64,000 nt of DNA from contig JAMXSV010000023.1 in NCBI GenBank assembly GCA_027559495.1, forward strand, positions 744,001 through 808,000. The letters run 5' to 3'. The notes below the pieces were generated by a model. It had not been told where the DNA came from, did no database searches, and worked only from the letters and a program-made list of their open reading frames with translations. The DNA is from Aurifilum marmelostoma (lineage: Eukaryota > Ascomycota > Sordariomycetes > Diaporthales > Cryphonectriaceae). The position numbers and the translations under genes are program-made. This document shows, in pieces, positions 1 through 11,356 of the stretch. Position 1 is the first letter of the stretch. Every line of letters starts with the position of its first letter.

Positions 1-1088
1 AGCAAAGGTGAAAAGGTGGAAATGATGTGAAGAAGTAAATACGAAGGGAGAAAAGAAACCCAACAAAAAAGTTGAAGGGGTCTACATGCAGGAGGAGAGA
101 ACCCAAGTGTTGTGGCTCAGGGCGGGCTACAGTGGCATGTTGTTGGCCTGTTCTGTCCATATTAGGTGGCGTCGCCAAGAGGAGAAGGCTTATGAAGCAT
201 ACGATAGGGTCAAAATATAAGCGAACGCCCATGGCAGGTCGGTGCGACAAAGTCTTTTTTCACATGTATTCGTATTTGAACTCTGGGCGCCTTTGTTGTC
301 ATGCTCCTCCACAGCCAGCCAGCCAACCAGTCCCAATCAATGACCAAACAAGTGCTCCCACCCAAGCCTATTGACTACTCGGGCACGAGAAATCGAGGAG
401 TGAAAGTCGACCTGATTCCAGCTCCTTGGTGCTTGAGAAACCTCTGGATGGAATTGAGAATAGCCAGAACAAAGAATACTGCACGTGCTTCGGAGATCAT
501 GACGATAATCAGCCTACACAACAGCATCTTCATCACTGTTTTGTGTTGTGCATAAATGCGTTCGGAGGTTGGACCCGGCGGCGCGGAGCGGAAGAAGCCT
601 CGGCCAGGTGGGCGCAGGTCGACGTCATTTTTTTTTTTTAAAAAAAAATCAGGCCCAGGTCCTTTTCTTACCCCGCGTCCAAAAGTATGCTGTTGTGCCT
701 CATGCCTTGAGCGTGTGCATGTGTCACATGGGGATGAGCTTGTAAAGTCAAATCATCAATTATCAAATGGAACTTGTAGCTCCTGCATTGATATTATTCT
801 ATTAGCTCAAAGGTGAAAATCCATCATTCTATCCGTGCTATGGAGAAAGCGCCCACAAGGGTCTGCTCACCCCCGTGGTTCCGCGTTCAGCGTAGGTACC
901 GTACTTGGCAGGGTCAGCCCCCGATCTCGGAAGCCGGGAAGCTTCCTATGAGAACCGAGGGGCAGATTTTCACACACAAGCTACGTTGAACAGAGAGAAG
1001 CAACAACTGAACCCGATTCCAAACAATTGAGCTTCCTGTTATCCTTCGATTCAGTTCCTCTTTCCAGCAGATTTTCAGTTCGTTCAAG
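1..1088. other. Gene-free left flank and upstream region of the isopropylmalate dehydrogenase gene
   Basis: No reading frame here looks like a protein. The last few hundred bases must hold the promoter and 5' leader of the gene starting at 1089. A run of 12 T followed by 9 A (628-648) could form a hairpin or act as a nucleosome-excluding poly(dA:dT) element. I looked for a Leu3-type CCGG-NN-CCGG site and did not see one. Confidence 0.6.
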
Positions 1089-2646
1089 ATGGCAACACAC
1101 AATATTGTGGTTCTGGGCGGTGATCACTGTGGCCCTGAGGTGAGTGGCAGCAACCCCTCCTCGTCCCCTCCTCCGGCAATGAATAGCTTGAGGACACGGG
1201 ACAGGCCGGGGACAGGCACAGGTCGAGAGTCTCCTCAGAGAGAAAGAGATGCAAATGAACCTAGGCTAACGAGAAATCGTCTTCATTGCAGGTGGTCAAC
1301 GAGGCAGTCAAGGTATGAACGCTCGGCGCAGGAGAAGCTGGGTCGGCCGAGGATGAGAAGGAGGAGGGCAGCCTTCAGAATCACCCTCGGTCATCCAGGC
1401 CGTCATTCACATACTCACGCCATGTTAACAATCATAGGTCATCAAGGCTGTCGAGTCCCTTAGCCCATCAGCAGGAAAGTTCAACCTGCAAGAGCACCTC
1501 TTTGGTGGCGTAAGTCAAGGTTCCACATCGCCTACTTTCAAGGGTCTTCCAGAGTAGCGTTTACGAGAACACGTCTCACCTTCTTCTTCTCCTCCTACAG
1601 GCCTCAATTGATGCCCATGGCACACCCTTGACCGATGAGACCCTCGCCGCCGCCAAGGCGGCCAACGCCGTGCTCCTGGGCGCCATCGGCGGACCGGAAT
1701 GGGGCCCCTCGTCGCCGGTACGACCCGAGGTGGGCATCCTCAAGCTGCGCAAGGAGCTCGAGACGTACGGCAACCTGCGCCCCTGCAGCTTCGCCTCCGA
1801 GTCCCTGGTCGACAGCTCGCCGCTCAAGGCCGACGTGTGCCGCGGCACCGACTTTGTGGTCGTGCGCGAGCTGACGGGCGGCATCTACTTTGGCGACCGC
1901 CAGGAGGACGACGGCGTCAAGGGCTTCGCCATGGACACAGAGCCCTACAGCCGCGCCGAGATCGAGCGCATCGCCCGCCTGTCCGCCTTCCTCGCCCTGG
2001 CCCAGGACCCCCCCGCCAAGGTATGGAGTCTCGACAAGGCCAACGTCCTGGCCACCAGCCGCCTGTGGAGGAAGACGGTCACCGACCTGTTCGCCCGCGA
2101 GTTCCCCCCAGCTGCAGCTCGAGCACCAGCTCATCGACTCGGCCGCCATGCTCATGGTCAAGAGCCCGCGCACCCTCAACGGCATAGTCATGACCAGCAA
2201 CCTGTTTGGCGACATCATCAGTGACGAGGCCAGCGTCATCCCCGGCAGCATCGGCCTGCTGCCCAGCGCCAGCCTGGGTGGCCTGCCTGATGGCAAGAGC
2301 AAGTGTAATGGCATCTACGAGCCCATCCACGGTAAGACCTTTCATCTACCATCGTCTTTCTGAGGCAGATTTCTGTGACATTTCTGGCTGACATGGAGGC
2401 ACAAATACAGGCTCGGCACCCGACATCTCCGGCAAGGGCATCGTCAACCCCGTCGGCACCATCCTGTCCGTCGCCATGATGTTCAGGTACTCGCTCGGCC
2501 TGCCCAACGAGGCAAAGGCCGTCGAGCTGGCGGTCAAGAACGCCATCGACAACGGTACACGCACCAAGGACCTTGCCGGCAGCGCCAGCACCAAGGACAT
2601 GGGTGACGCCGTGGTGGCGGAGCTCGAGAAGATCCTGAAGAAGTGA
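1089..2646 (+). CDS. leu2: 3-isopropylmalate dehydrogenase (leucine biosynthesis), one frameshift as sequenced
   Basis: The enzyme oxidises and decarboxylates 3-isopropylmalate to 2-oxoisocaproate with NAD+, the third step of leucine synthesis. Exons are 1089-1139, 1292-1312 (only 21 nt), 1438-1509, 1601-2331 and 2411-2646, with GT-AG introns; intron 1 has a CTAAC branch site. Family landmarks are the N-terminal IVVLGGDHCGPE, the LLGAIGGPEW loop, NLRPC with the substrate-binding Arg, FVVVRELTGGIYFG, the DKANVL motif, and the metal-binding NLFGDIISDEAS. It ends with GSAPDISGKGIVNP and a GDAV tail. The frame breaks once, in a run of six C at 2104-2109: family alignment needs only five there (FPQLQLEHQLIDSAAM). 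With that base removed the product is 369 aa, the normal family length. The fold is unmistakable; whether the break is real or a base-call error is open. Confidence 0.93.
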
Positions 2647-3020
2647 GGAGGTACCGGAAACATCCCTCTTGCCTTCAGTTGGAAATAAAGAAAGAAAAGA
2701 AAAAATAAATCAAAAGCCATCCTCGACGAGAAAATGATAGCCGTGAAAGAGTTGGACGAGTGACTAACTCCAGGAGGGCTCATGGGCCCTGCGATATTTG
2801 TACATACATATTAAATTCGGTCATCTAAAAAGATGTGCGACGGTGGGCATTCGGAACTCACATATGACGTGAATAGACAAAAGTTCTGGCGTGATCCTTT
2901 CTTCCTAACAAACAGAACCAGCAGCTTGCCCTGAGTTCAGCCGTGCAGAGCGACACCCACCCGCCAAACCGACACAACCGCAGCCAGCGAATTCAGATCA
3001 CAGGGTGTCCAGTGAACAAA
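2647..3020. other. Convergent intergenic spacer (3' UTRs)
   Basis: This 374 nt spacer lies between the stop codons of two convergent genes. It is A-rich just after the leu2 stop, which fits a 3' UTR. No gene is seen. Confidence 0.6.
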
Positions 3021-4377
3021 TCAGGCACATGCTGTTCTCCTAGAAAATAAATGCAAAAAGGACAGGCCTCGGGCCCAGGAACGACGACTACCAACAGCGT
3101 CCTTGTTGCGAGCCCACAGGCGCCGCCGTTGCTTGGCAGGAGGCGAAGGAAGATAACCACTGGTTTCACCACCATCTGAGCATCCGGATTCCAGGCCGAG
3201 GAACAGGTCAAGTCGCCTGATTTCTCCTGCGTCTCGACCCTGCTCGACCACTCGGTCCAGCTTACCATCGTCAAACGCGATCCCGTGCCACAGCAGGACC
3301 CCGAGGGTATGCGCCGCGTCCACCAGCCCGCGAAAGGAACTGCCACAGCTGAGACCCACACCAGGCATCTCCGCCGCCAGACGCTCCCAGAAGTACTCGC
3401 GAAGGTGCTGCGCGTCAGGGTAATACGAAAACAAACCACCGCCGCCAGCCTCTTCCTCGCCCAGGAACGCCTCTAGACCGTACAGCCCCACGCCAAAGGG
3501 CAGATATTCAGCCTCCGCCCAGTCCAGAAACCCTATCAGGCTAGGCGTCTCCTCCACCGCCTCAGAGACCACCACATTCCCCGGCACGACATCCCCATGC
3601 GTAAGCATCCACGGCAGCTCCGTCACGATCTCGTCCAGCCGCGCCAGCGTCTCCCCCACCACCGGCCCAAACCGCCGCGGCAGCCCTGCCCTCATCTGCT
3701 CCAGCCGCCACCTCATGGACCGGCCGACCTTTCCAGGCACGAGGGCGGGCTCGTTCGGGACGGCAGCCGGGCCGGCGCGCCGTCCATGGTCCCAGCCGGT
3801 GGCGATGAAGCGGGCGAATTGGGCCACGAGGGCCTCGCGCTGCCGTGTGAGCTGGGCTGGGCTGAGCGGTACGCGAGCTGACGACGCTCGGTGTTCGGCT
3901 AGGGAGATGCCTTGTGTTCTTTTCATGTAGATGACGTCGAATTCCAAGGAAGTCTGGGTAGGCTTGTGGCTATCTTCTTCGTCTACTATCGCGATACCCT
4001 CGTCGGCAGGCCTCGTGTCGTCTTTTGGGTCACTTCTGAGCTGGACTACCAAAGGTGTCACAGAGGCAGGGGACGAGGGACTCATCACGGTGAGGAGCCG
4101 GGTCTCTGGTGCGAGGTTGCCATAGATAGCACAGGCTTCCTCGGCCAGGTCCACGTCCAGCCTGTGCGCCGGTGGTCTGAACTGGAGGACCTGGTCGGCG
4201 CCCACGTAGAGGGTGTAGGAGCAGTAACCCTGGGGGAGTGACCTCCTCGGTGCGCGCGCCCGGGAACAGATGCGCGGCCAGGGCCCGGCACTGGTATTTT
4301 GTGTCTGGTGGCGCGCCGCAGCGCTGGAAGAAGGCCTCGATTCCGTCGCCCTCGCCGGGTGTCGGGGGTTTGGCCAT
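3021..4377 (-). CDS. APH-family phosphotransferase-like protein, one frameshift as sequenced
   Basis: The protein belongs to the aminoglycoside phosphotransferase/choline kinase-like superfamily, expanded in filamentous fungi; fungal substrates are mostly unknown. Visible motifs are the kinase catalytic loop LTHGDVVPGNVVV (HGDxxxxN) and, about 15 residues on, FLDWAEAEYLPFG, whose Asp is the metal-binding aspartate. The start chosen is the ATG at 4377 (MAKPPTPGEGDG). From there the frame reads to EEVTP, then breaks in a run of five G on the + strand (4232-4236) where four are needed to continue as QGYCSYTLYVG and on to the stop at 3021. A frame beginning inside (near 4205) would lose the N-terminal lobe and has no ATG. 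Corrected length is 451 aa without introns. The last ~60 residues after LDLFLG are basic and unlike the family. This need not confer drug resistance. Confidence 0.75.
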
Positions 4378-5811
4378 AGCCGAGGGGTCGGCGGGTTACT
4401 CCTGATTATGGGTATCTGGGCTGGGAGTCTCGATTATGCTCACTGTAAATACTGTTTAGTCTGTATAGATTCTAAGATCATGTCATCAGACGATATTGTA
4501 AAGTGGAGAAGGTCATGGTTACACGTCTCTAATGTCCAGATGATCATCTGGTGAGTTTCGGGCTATAGGGGGACGGCAACCCCCACGCTTTTGGCCGGCA
4601 TCCCACTGCCGTGAAGGAGGGGAGGAGAAAGAGAGGGGGGGGGGGGCAATCCTCGACTCACTCCCCTCCTTCTGTGCTGGATTTTACGTTGCATTGCTAG
4701 AGATGAGTGGTTACACGAAGCAGCTTGTTCCGAGGATTGATGTGACGGAGCGGCCGGCCATGGGACGAAACCCCTCCAGCATTTCTGGGGTCTGACTGTA
4801 GAATCGAGCTGATGATGGTGAGATTGCTTACTTGGAGATCTCGACAGATTTGCAGAACCATTGGAGGATTTTGTATTGGAGAAAGAGAGAAATCTAAATT
4901 GTGAGTATGTGAATGGCGAACTAATCGGTATCTCCTTGCACTGGTGATGCACTCGAGTTCTTCAAGATGGATGCCTCCTGTCAAGGTTGAGCTCTAATTC
5001 GGTTGTTCTCAGGGCCGAGGGGTATCTTGTCTCCCACCACATCTTTCAAAAACTGGCAATAGATTTGATGCTTCATCAACTTTTGGCTCTAACAAGTGGG
5101 AGGCTTGTGCTGTTCTCATGTGTTGTGCAGAGATGACATGTTCTGCTGCCTCTGCAACTGACACATCATATGACCTTTGGTCAACAATATGAATATCACG
5201 ATTCGATCTGAGGCAAATTGGTTTCTCTTGCTATCCTCCTGTGTGAGATGCGTCATGTCCACTCGGAAGAGCGAATTCAAACGTTCAACATCCTGCAGAG
5301 TGAAATGCGAGCTCACTGATGTGTGATTGATTCAACAATTTCCTGCTTAGATACTGCCTGTAGAGATTGGAAAGAAATGGAACAAGAGAAAGTTGCATAA
5401 TGACGAAGCATCTCACCGTGCAACAGCTAATTAGTAGACGAAAAGGAAGAAAGAAGATCCCCCAAAACAAACGAGGCTGCTTCAGCCAGCGATTTCGACC
5501 ACCGTTCGTTTGCACGAAGGTCACTTTAATCCACGAAAGGAACAAGATGCTTTGTAAGAATATACCAACCGTTCACGACTTCTGATATCTTTACTTGATA
5601 CTGACAGCTTGTGACTGACGTCGCCTACAGCAGACCCTATCTCGTTTTTGCAAAACACTGTCGACCTGACGCCGGGGAGTGAGCCTCTGCTGCCACCAGC
5701 AGCCCAACCTGCATTCACAAACTCGACACCCTCCCCCCACCCCGCCCAACCAATCCTAATCCCTCTATCCAAACAACAACTTGTCAAGGCATCGCGGCCG
5801 TCTGTCCCAAC
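4378..5811. other. Divergent intergenic region, no gene seen
   Basis: The region separates two divergently transcribed genes and must contain both promoters. It holds a run of 12 G at 4635-4646. Short open frames on both strands lack recognisable sequence. The ~150 nt before 5812 is C/A-rich, typical of a fungal 5' leader. Confidence 0.55.
4635..4646. repeat. G12 homopolymer tract
   Basis: Twelve consecutive G, flanked on the left by purine-rich GA sequence. It is one of at least eleven long G/C runs in noncoding DNA of this window. Confidence 0.85.
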
Positions 5812-6556
5812 ATGCGTACCGTCTTCTTCCCTCAGCTACGCGGCTTCCGCTTCAGCGACAAAAAGATCTCTCGCCACGTAAAGCGCGAGCTTATCAAGCC
5901 CCGTGTGTTCTCCACGTCCGACACGATTCGCAGGAACGCCATCGCCGTGCTGCGTCTGTTTCTGGCCCTGCGCCACTTTAGGGACATGCCCGGCCTCTGC
6001 GACGACATCGCCGCGCTACTGGACTGGCGCTGTGACCCCAAACACGTTGTCGACATGCTGCGGCGCCTCGTGGCTGGGCGCGAGGCCTACCTCGCCAATC
6101 GTCAGGATTCTGGCAGGTATGGCGGAACTATGGCGCTCTTGGTTGACCAGTGAGTTTTGCATTCCTTTTACTTTTCATCATATTCCACTCTTGATCCCCA
6201 GGAGCACTCATTGATACTGACATCTTCTTTGCTCTAGGTGGCGCGGCCTGAAGCAACGATCCCTCCTCCTCACAGAGATGAGAATCACCTACTATCACGA
6301 GTGTCTGGCAGCGCTGAAACGCCAGCTGGAGATCGACCCAGCTAATGTCCTCCGCCTGGGTCCCTTGCCTCCCACGACAATCAACCTCCTGCCACCTGCC
6401 CCCTCTGAGCCCGACTGGAAGAAGAAGCGTCCTAGAGTGGCATACGCTGTTGACGTGGCAGGGCGTCGGCAGATCGAGAGTGAGCTGGGCTTGGGCGCTG
6501 GGACGCAGACTGCGTCGGTGTCCCAGCCCCAGGAGGCAGTGGAGGAGACGGAGTAA
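5812..6556 (+). CDS. Uncharacterised fungal protein, 218 aa
   Basis: I do not recognise this family. Two exons, 5812-6149 and 6238-6556, join across a GT-AG intron (gtgagtttt to ctctag) that reads through ...VDQ|WRGLKQRSL. The start MRTVFFPQLRGF is the first ATG after a C/A-rich leader. The first ~110 residues are basic and look helical (KKISRHVKREL; RRNAIAVLRLFLALRHF; HVVDMLRRLVAGREAYL), resembling a compact helical domain. The second part has LKQRSLLLTEMRITYYHECLA, then a proline-rich linker and an acidic C-terminus (AVEETE). There is no signal peptide or membrane span. Coding quality and splicing look real; function is unknown. Its neighbours (APH kinase, DUF2235 hydrolase) give no clue. 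Confidence 0.72.
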
Positions 6557-7737
6557 AAAGGGCACAAGATGAAAACGCATACTGTTCCTACCCTGCGTGC
6601 TGGCTGGGGAAAAAGAGGGGGAGATGAAAGTGCGAGGGTAAGATGAGCTGTCTGGGTCTTCTTTTCTGATTGCCTATACTCACAATGGGGGAAGACATAT
6701 GATTTACAGTGGCTAACCTCTGTATTCAGCACATGACCTGGTACCTTCGCACCCCCAAGAGCTTGTAAAGAACCTGCGTTCTTCAAGTAGCTCCTGCAGC
6801 AAAGGGTCCTTGTGGCAGCTTGGCAGCAAGTTCGAGCAGCTGCTTTATTGGACACTCTGCATATCTTTTAAGAGAGAGCCTTGGGTGCATTTAGGAAAAA
6901 AAGTCTGCGTCGTGTGTGATGACAGAGCTGTTTGCTCTGTTATTTTATATTGATGACAGCCTAGTGATGAGCGATTACGACGTGGAGGATAATTATGTGA
7001 ACAAGTAGCACAAGCAGCCTTGTAGCCTTGAAGAAGTCAGAAGGGAATCAATCACCCAAGGCTCAAGTATGATGAGCGAAATGTGTATTATTTATTATTG
7101 TATAACAGGCTGTTGATTCTGATGTTGTTGTCAAAACATCCCTCCCTTATTGTCCAGCCCCAGGAAGGTCGATTGACCAATCATCTTACATCATTTGGCC
7201 CCACCTCATGTCACCGGCCGCAGAGCATCGCATTGACTTCTTCTGTGTCTCTTCATGAGAGACCTTGAACATTTAATCCTAAGGATAAAAGATAGATAAA
7301 TAGAACGAAGCTTAAATATGGAACTCCATGTCCATATCAGATAGAAGGAAAAGAGTCTGCTCTTGGTTGTGCTCCGTGCTTGCAGACCACCTTAAAGAAC
7401 AGGTCCTTTGCCCTGTCTGGATCGTGCCTGCTCATCTCACCAAATATTGAGGAAGGTAGAACACGACATGTGATCTCATTGTCCTCAGCACCTTCCTAGA
7501 TCCTACATACAAGCCTGGTCTCAGTTGTACCTGCTGCAGAAATTATCTGCACTGGACCAAGGCTGTCAACAAGAAATGACCATTTCTACTGTATCCTTGA
7601 CACAATGCCATCAAGCAGTCAAGGCCATCCACCCTCCTATGTGGCCACTTGCCGCCAAACAGCGTTTTGGTTGTATCATTACATCTGCACCCGCGCCCTA
7701 TACAGCCTATATCAACAGCCAGGCCTAAACACCCGGA
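6557..7737. other. Intergenic region, no gene seen
   Basis: This 1.2 kb stretch is AT-richer than its neighbours and has only short frames with no protein-like sequence. It should include the 3' UTR of the upstream gene and the promoter and leader of the DUF2235 gene. Confidence 0.55.
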
Positions 7738-9573
7738 ATGGCCCGACAGAAGAAGCGGCTCATCGTCTGTTGCGACGGGACATGGATGGACTCGGACAAG
7801 GGCTTTGAGAAGGGCAGGCCTCAACCTCCTTCCAACGTCACACGGCTGGCCCGATCTTTCAACCGGAACTGTAGTGATGGGAGTGTCCAGATCATCTACT
7901 ACCAATCTGGTGTCGGCACCGGGAGCACCACGGCAGATGCATTCACGGGTGGTGCTTTCGGAAACGGCGTCGCAGAAGTAATCAATGCACCTCCTCTTCC
8001 CTCGCCATGTTCGGCCACGCGAGGGATTCCTCTGCTGCTGCGACTGCTGCTGACGAATGAGTCTAGAACATGCGCGAGAGCTACTCTTTCATATGTGCCA
8101 ACCACGTCGACGGCGACGAGATCATCCTCATCGGCTTCTCCCGTGGCGCCTTTACAGCCCGGAGCATCGCCGGCATGATTGGGAATCTTGGTCTTCTCAC
8201 CCGTGAGGGCATGGAGTTCTTCTATCCCATATTCAAAGACATGCAGAACTGGCGGACCAAGAATTACAAGGACCCATTTCCTGACGTCCCTTTTGAAGAG
8301 AAGCCTATGGGTGATGATGCCGTCCTGGAATACCGAAGGAGGCTTCTGGAGAAAGGGTACACGCGAGTGTTCGAGCACGGCGGCGCCGGAAAGCTCATCA
8401 CGATCAAGGCAGTAGCAGTCTTTGACACGGTCGGCAGTCTCGGTGTCCCGGCTATCCCCTGGATGAAGAAGCTCGGCATTGACCATACGACCTCGGAGCT
8501 TCGGTTCTATGACACATCACTGTCAGATCGGGTCGAGCATGCTTTTCATGCAATTGCTCTCGACGAGCCTCGGCCGCCGTTCAGCCCCTCCATCTGGGAA
8601 CGTGATGCTTCAAACAAGGCATATACTGATCTCCGCCAGGTCTGGTTCCCTGGCAACCACGGCAACGTCGGCGGTGGCTGGCCTGACCAGGGAATCGCCA
8701 ACATGTCAATGGCCTGTAAGCCTACACACCCACTGTGTTCTCTGGTCGCGGGGCCCGAAGCTGGGCGTAGTATGCTGACCAGATTCTCCACCAGGGATGA
8801 TGGATCAGCTCGTCGAGGTGGGCGTCGAGTTCGACGAGGGATCTCTCCGTCGAATGCTCGCTGATACGGAGAGATACTACCGCGAACACCCCATGGCGGC
8901 CGTCATGCCCAACAAAGAAGCGCCGGCAGCCAAGGAAAAGGCGCCCAAGGCGACTAACGCCATCAAGAGCAAGGTCCCCGACGGGCTCAGGGCGCAAGCA
9001 TCCAAGGTTGTTCCGCCCACCTACTACAAATGGGCCAACGATGACATCCTCGAGAGCAACCACCCTTTCAGGCCCTGGGCGACTGGCGCTATCCTCCGCG
9101 CCCACAGCCCCATCTACACGCTCACCGGCAGCATCGTCCGCTCTCCGGGTATGTACCACAAGCTCAACACCTATAATGGCAAGAAGCTGCCCGAGTACCT
9201 CGAGGATACCTGCGAGAAGGTCCACCCCTCTGTCCGCATCCGCCTGGCCGTCAACGGTCTAGGCTATGATGACAAGAGGCGGTGGAGTGCCGAGGCGCTG
9301 ACCGACGCAGGCTGGGAGCTCAAGAAGAAGCCAGACGGGAAGTGGATCTGGCAGTACGAGGGCGACGAGGACCTGCCTAGAAAGGTCCTGGAGGAGGCCG
9401 AGATGGGTCATTACGAGCTGAGGATGTTGGAGCTGGCTGGCGGCACGCCCCCGATCTTTGACTATGTTGAGAACATGGGCGTCGAAGATATCCAGGGCCG
9501 GGGCAGCAGGAAGCATTCGACTATCCAGACTGCTGCTGCTGCTGACTCGGAGGTGACGGCCAAGGGGAATTGA
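7738..9573 (+). CDS. DUF2235 family alpha/beta hydrolase (Tle1-like phospholipase fold)
   Basis: Three exons (7738-7977, 8067-8715, 8795-9573) encode 555 aa. The protein opens with KKRLIVCCDGTWMDS, the hallmark start of DUF2235, a family that includes bacterial type VI phospholipase effectors (Tle1) and many fungal proteins of unknown substrate. The nucleophile elbow is GFSRG with Ser about residue 105, followed by FTARSIAGMIGNLGLL. A candidate catalytic Asp lies in AVFDTVGSLG and the His in WFPGNHGNVGGG. The junctions read AE|NMRESY and SMA|W|MMDQL, as in homologues. The C-terminal third (PTYYKWANDDIL, IRLAVNGLGY, KWIWQYEGDEDL) is a fungal extension. There is no signal peptide, so it probably acts inside the cell. 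It likely hydrolyses a lipid or ester; the substrate cannot be read from sequence. Confidence 0.87.
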
Positions 9574-10647
9574 GGAGAGAATACGTATGTGTTGCCTGGG
9601 GTTCGGGTCTTTCTTCTCTTACAGTCCGCGCCTGAGAGTCAGCCTCAGAACAATTGGCAGCGTTGCCACTGGTGGCCTTGTGCATGAGATGTGCCGGAAT
9701 ACCTAAGAAAACCTCTTCACTATAGGATACGAAAGATTTACCATAAAACCATCGGCTGTACTAAGGCTGTCCTACGTACTTTCTACTTGTATGATTCAAG
9801 CTTTTAAGTTCCCAAGGTTGTACTTCCTCTCCGGTGCCAATTCACCGGTCGGCCGGAAACCCCGGGGGGTCCAGACTTAGGATTCACGGGTGTCGGATAC
9901 GACGTCATAGGATCTCAGAGCCGGTACATAGCATGTGTACTATATCACTGCTATAGAATTTATAGATATATGAAGAAGCACAAAAGTCCGATCTTTGCTG
10001 GGATGCTCGATAACCGGGAGTTCCGCTCCAGAGGAGAGACAGGGGAGAGAGAGAGAGAGAGAGAGGATGGCGATGATCCGTAAGAAGGCCAGTCACCTTT
10101 GTGGACCTTCTCTTTGACAGCCTGCAGCGGCATGAAGAGCAAGTCTCGTAGGGCTGTTCTTTTTCCACGACACCCTCCCTCCCTGGCTCCACAATGGATT
10201 TTCCTACCCCGCATAAACTTAAAAAAAAGGAAACAATGTATCCGTGATGATAAGTATAATGAATTTAGCCCTGCATGACTCTGTTATCCATCACAGCAGC
10301 TCCGTTTTTTCTTCCTTTCTTTTTCTTGCAACTTGTCCAAGTATGTAGGCAAATAGACGAACAAAGGTTCTTGGCAAGCCTAGCTGGTTCCTAGCCCTGG
10401 GCGGCGGGTAGTGAGGTTGTGTGCTCACGATGCTATGCACTATGTAGCTGTAGTGCACAGTAGTAAGAAGAAGGAAAACCAGTTCTGCCCTGGATTGTTG
10501 GGGTGAGTGGATCACATGGTTCTGCGCTAAGGTGTAGTAGTGAGGAGGAATACGAGAAGGGGGAAGGGGGGGCAGGATGCGGGAGTAGACTCTTTTTCTA
10601 TTCTTTCTTTCCTTTTCAATATCCACATCTAGAAGGGGATAGAGAGA

Positions 10648-10659
10648 GGGGGGGGGGGG
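10648..10659. repeat. G12 homopolymer tract
   Basis: Twelve G preceded by a GA-rich purine stretch, in the convergent intergenic region. Confidence 0.85.
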
Positions 10660-11342
10660 AGTCTAGAGAAGAGGAGTAGTGCTCTTCCTGAGATCCACCC
10701 CCGTGGGGAAGGGGATGATTCGGATGTGTGGCAGAATTGTTCTGGGGTCGGGCGAGGTGACAGGTTCGGTGGGGGGCGGGAAGGGGGGAGGAAGTAGCTG
10801 GACATGACCCAGATCGAGAGGCAGAGGGATATATACACAACACATGATGCATTACTTGATGTTCTTCATGCATCATGATCCTTGTTTTTCCAAACAATCA
10901 ACATAAGTATATTTACAAGAAGTCAAAAAAGACGGCTATGTGAAGGTTATATATCTTCAAGGACCCGCCGGTATTAGGAAGTACCCAGGTTCTCATATAG
11001 CAGCAGCCTGAATCCTGCTGTGAGGCGTGAAAACGCAATTCGTCCGGCCCTCCCTCTCTCCGTCCCTCCCGAGGATAATAAACATTCAGAGATTAAAGTC
11101 TGCGCCAATCAAGGCCACTCCGCCGCCGCCCAACTGTATTACCAGTCATTATGATTGAAATCGTCATGGGGTTTTGGTGGTGGTCATAGCCACGTTGGTC
11201 ATAAGGAGCGTAAGAAAAATCGTAAACACCGAGGAAACTCGGTCATGTGTGTATGCCCCGGGAAGTAGAGTTGATAGCTTCCTCTTTTTTTTTCCCTCTT
11301 TATTTCTTTTCCGTTTTTCTCTTTCTTTTCCCTCCCAGGTGT

Positions 11343-11355
11343 GGGGGGGGGGGGG
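11343..11355. repeat. G13 homopolymer tract at the 3' end of the wall-protein gene
   Basis: Thirteen G on the + strand. On the coding strand of the neighbouring gene this is a C13 run starting just after the stop codon. Confidence 0.85.
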
Positions 11356-11356
11356 A

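Larger units (their letters stand above)
9574..11356. other. Convergent intergenic region, no gene seen
   Basis: About 1.8 kb between two convergent genes. It contains purine-rich stretches (GA repeat near 10040-10065), a G12 run at 10648-10659 and a G13 run at 11343-11355 directly beside the stop codon of the wall-protein gene. No protein-like frame was recognised. Confidence 0.55.

Noticed and set aside
914..1102. Minus-strand frame overlapping the leu2 start
   Set aside because: It overlaps the leader and first exon of a clear gene on the other strand and has no motif.
2104..2110. Programmed ribosomal frameshifting at the leu2 C6 run
   Set aside because: No slippery-site context or downstream structure is known for this gene, and five other genes or sites show the same +1 homopolymer pattern, which favours sequence error.
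1604..2314. 236-codon minus-strand frame opposite leu2
   Set aside because: It is a codon-bias shadow of the GC-rich leu2 coding strand and has no family resemblance.
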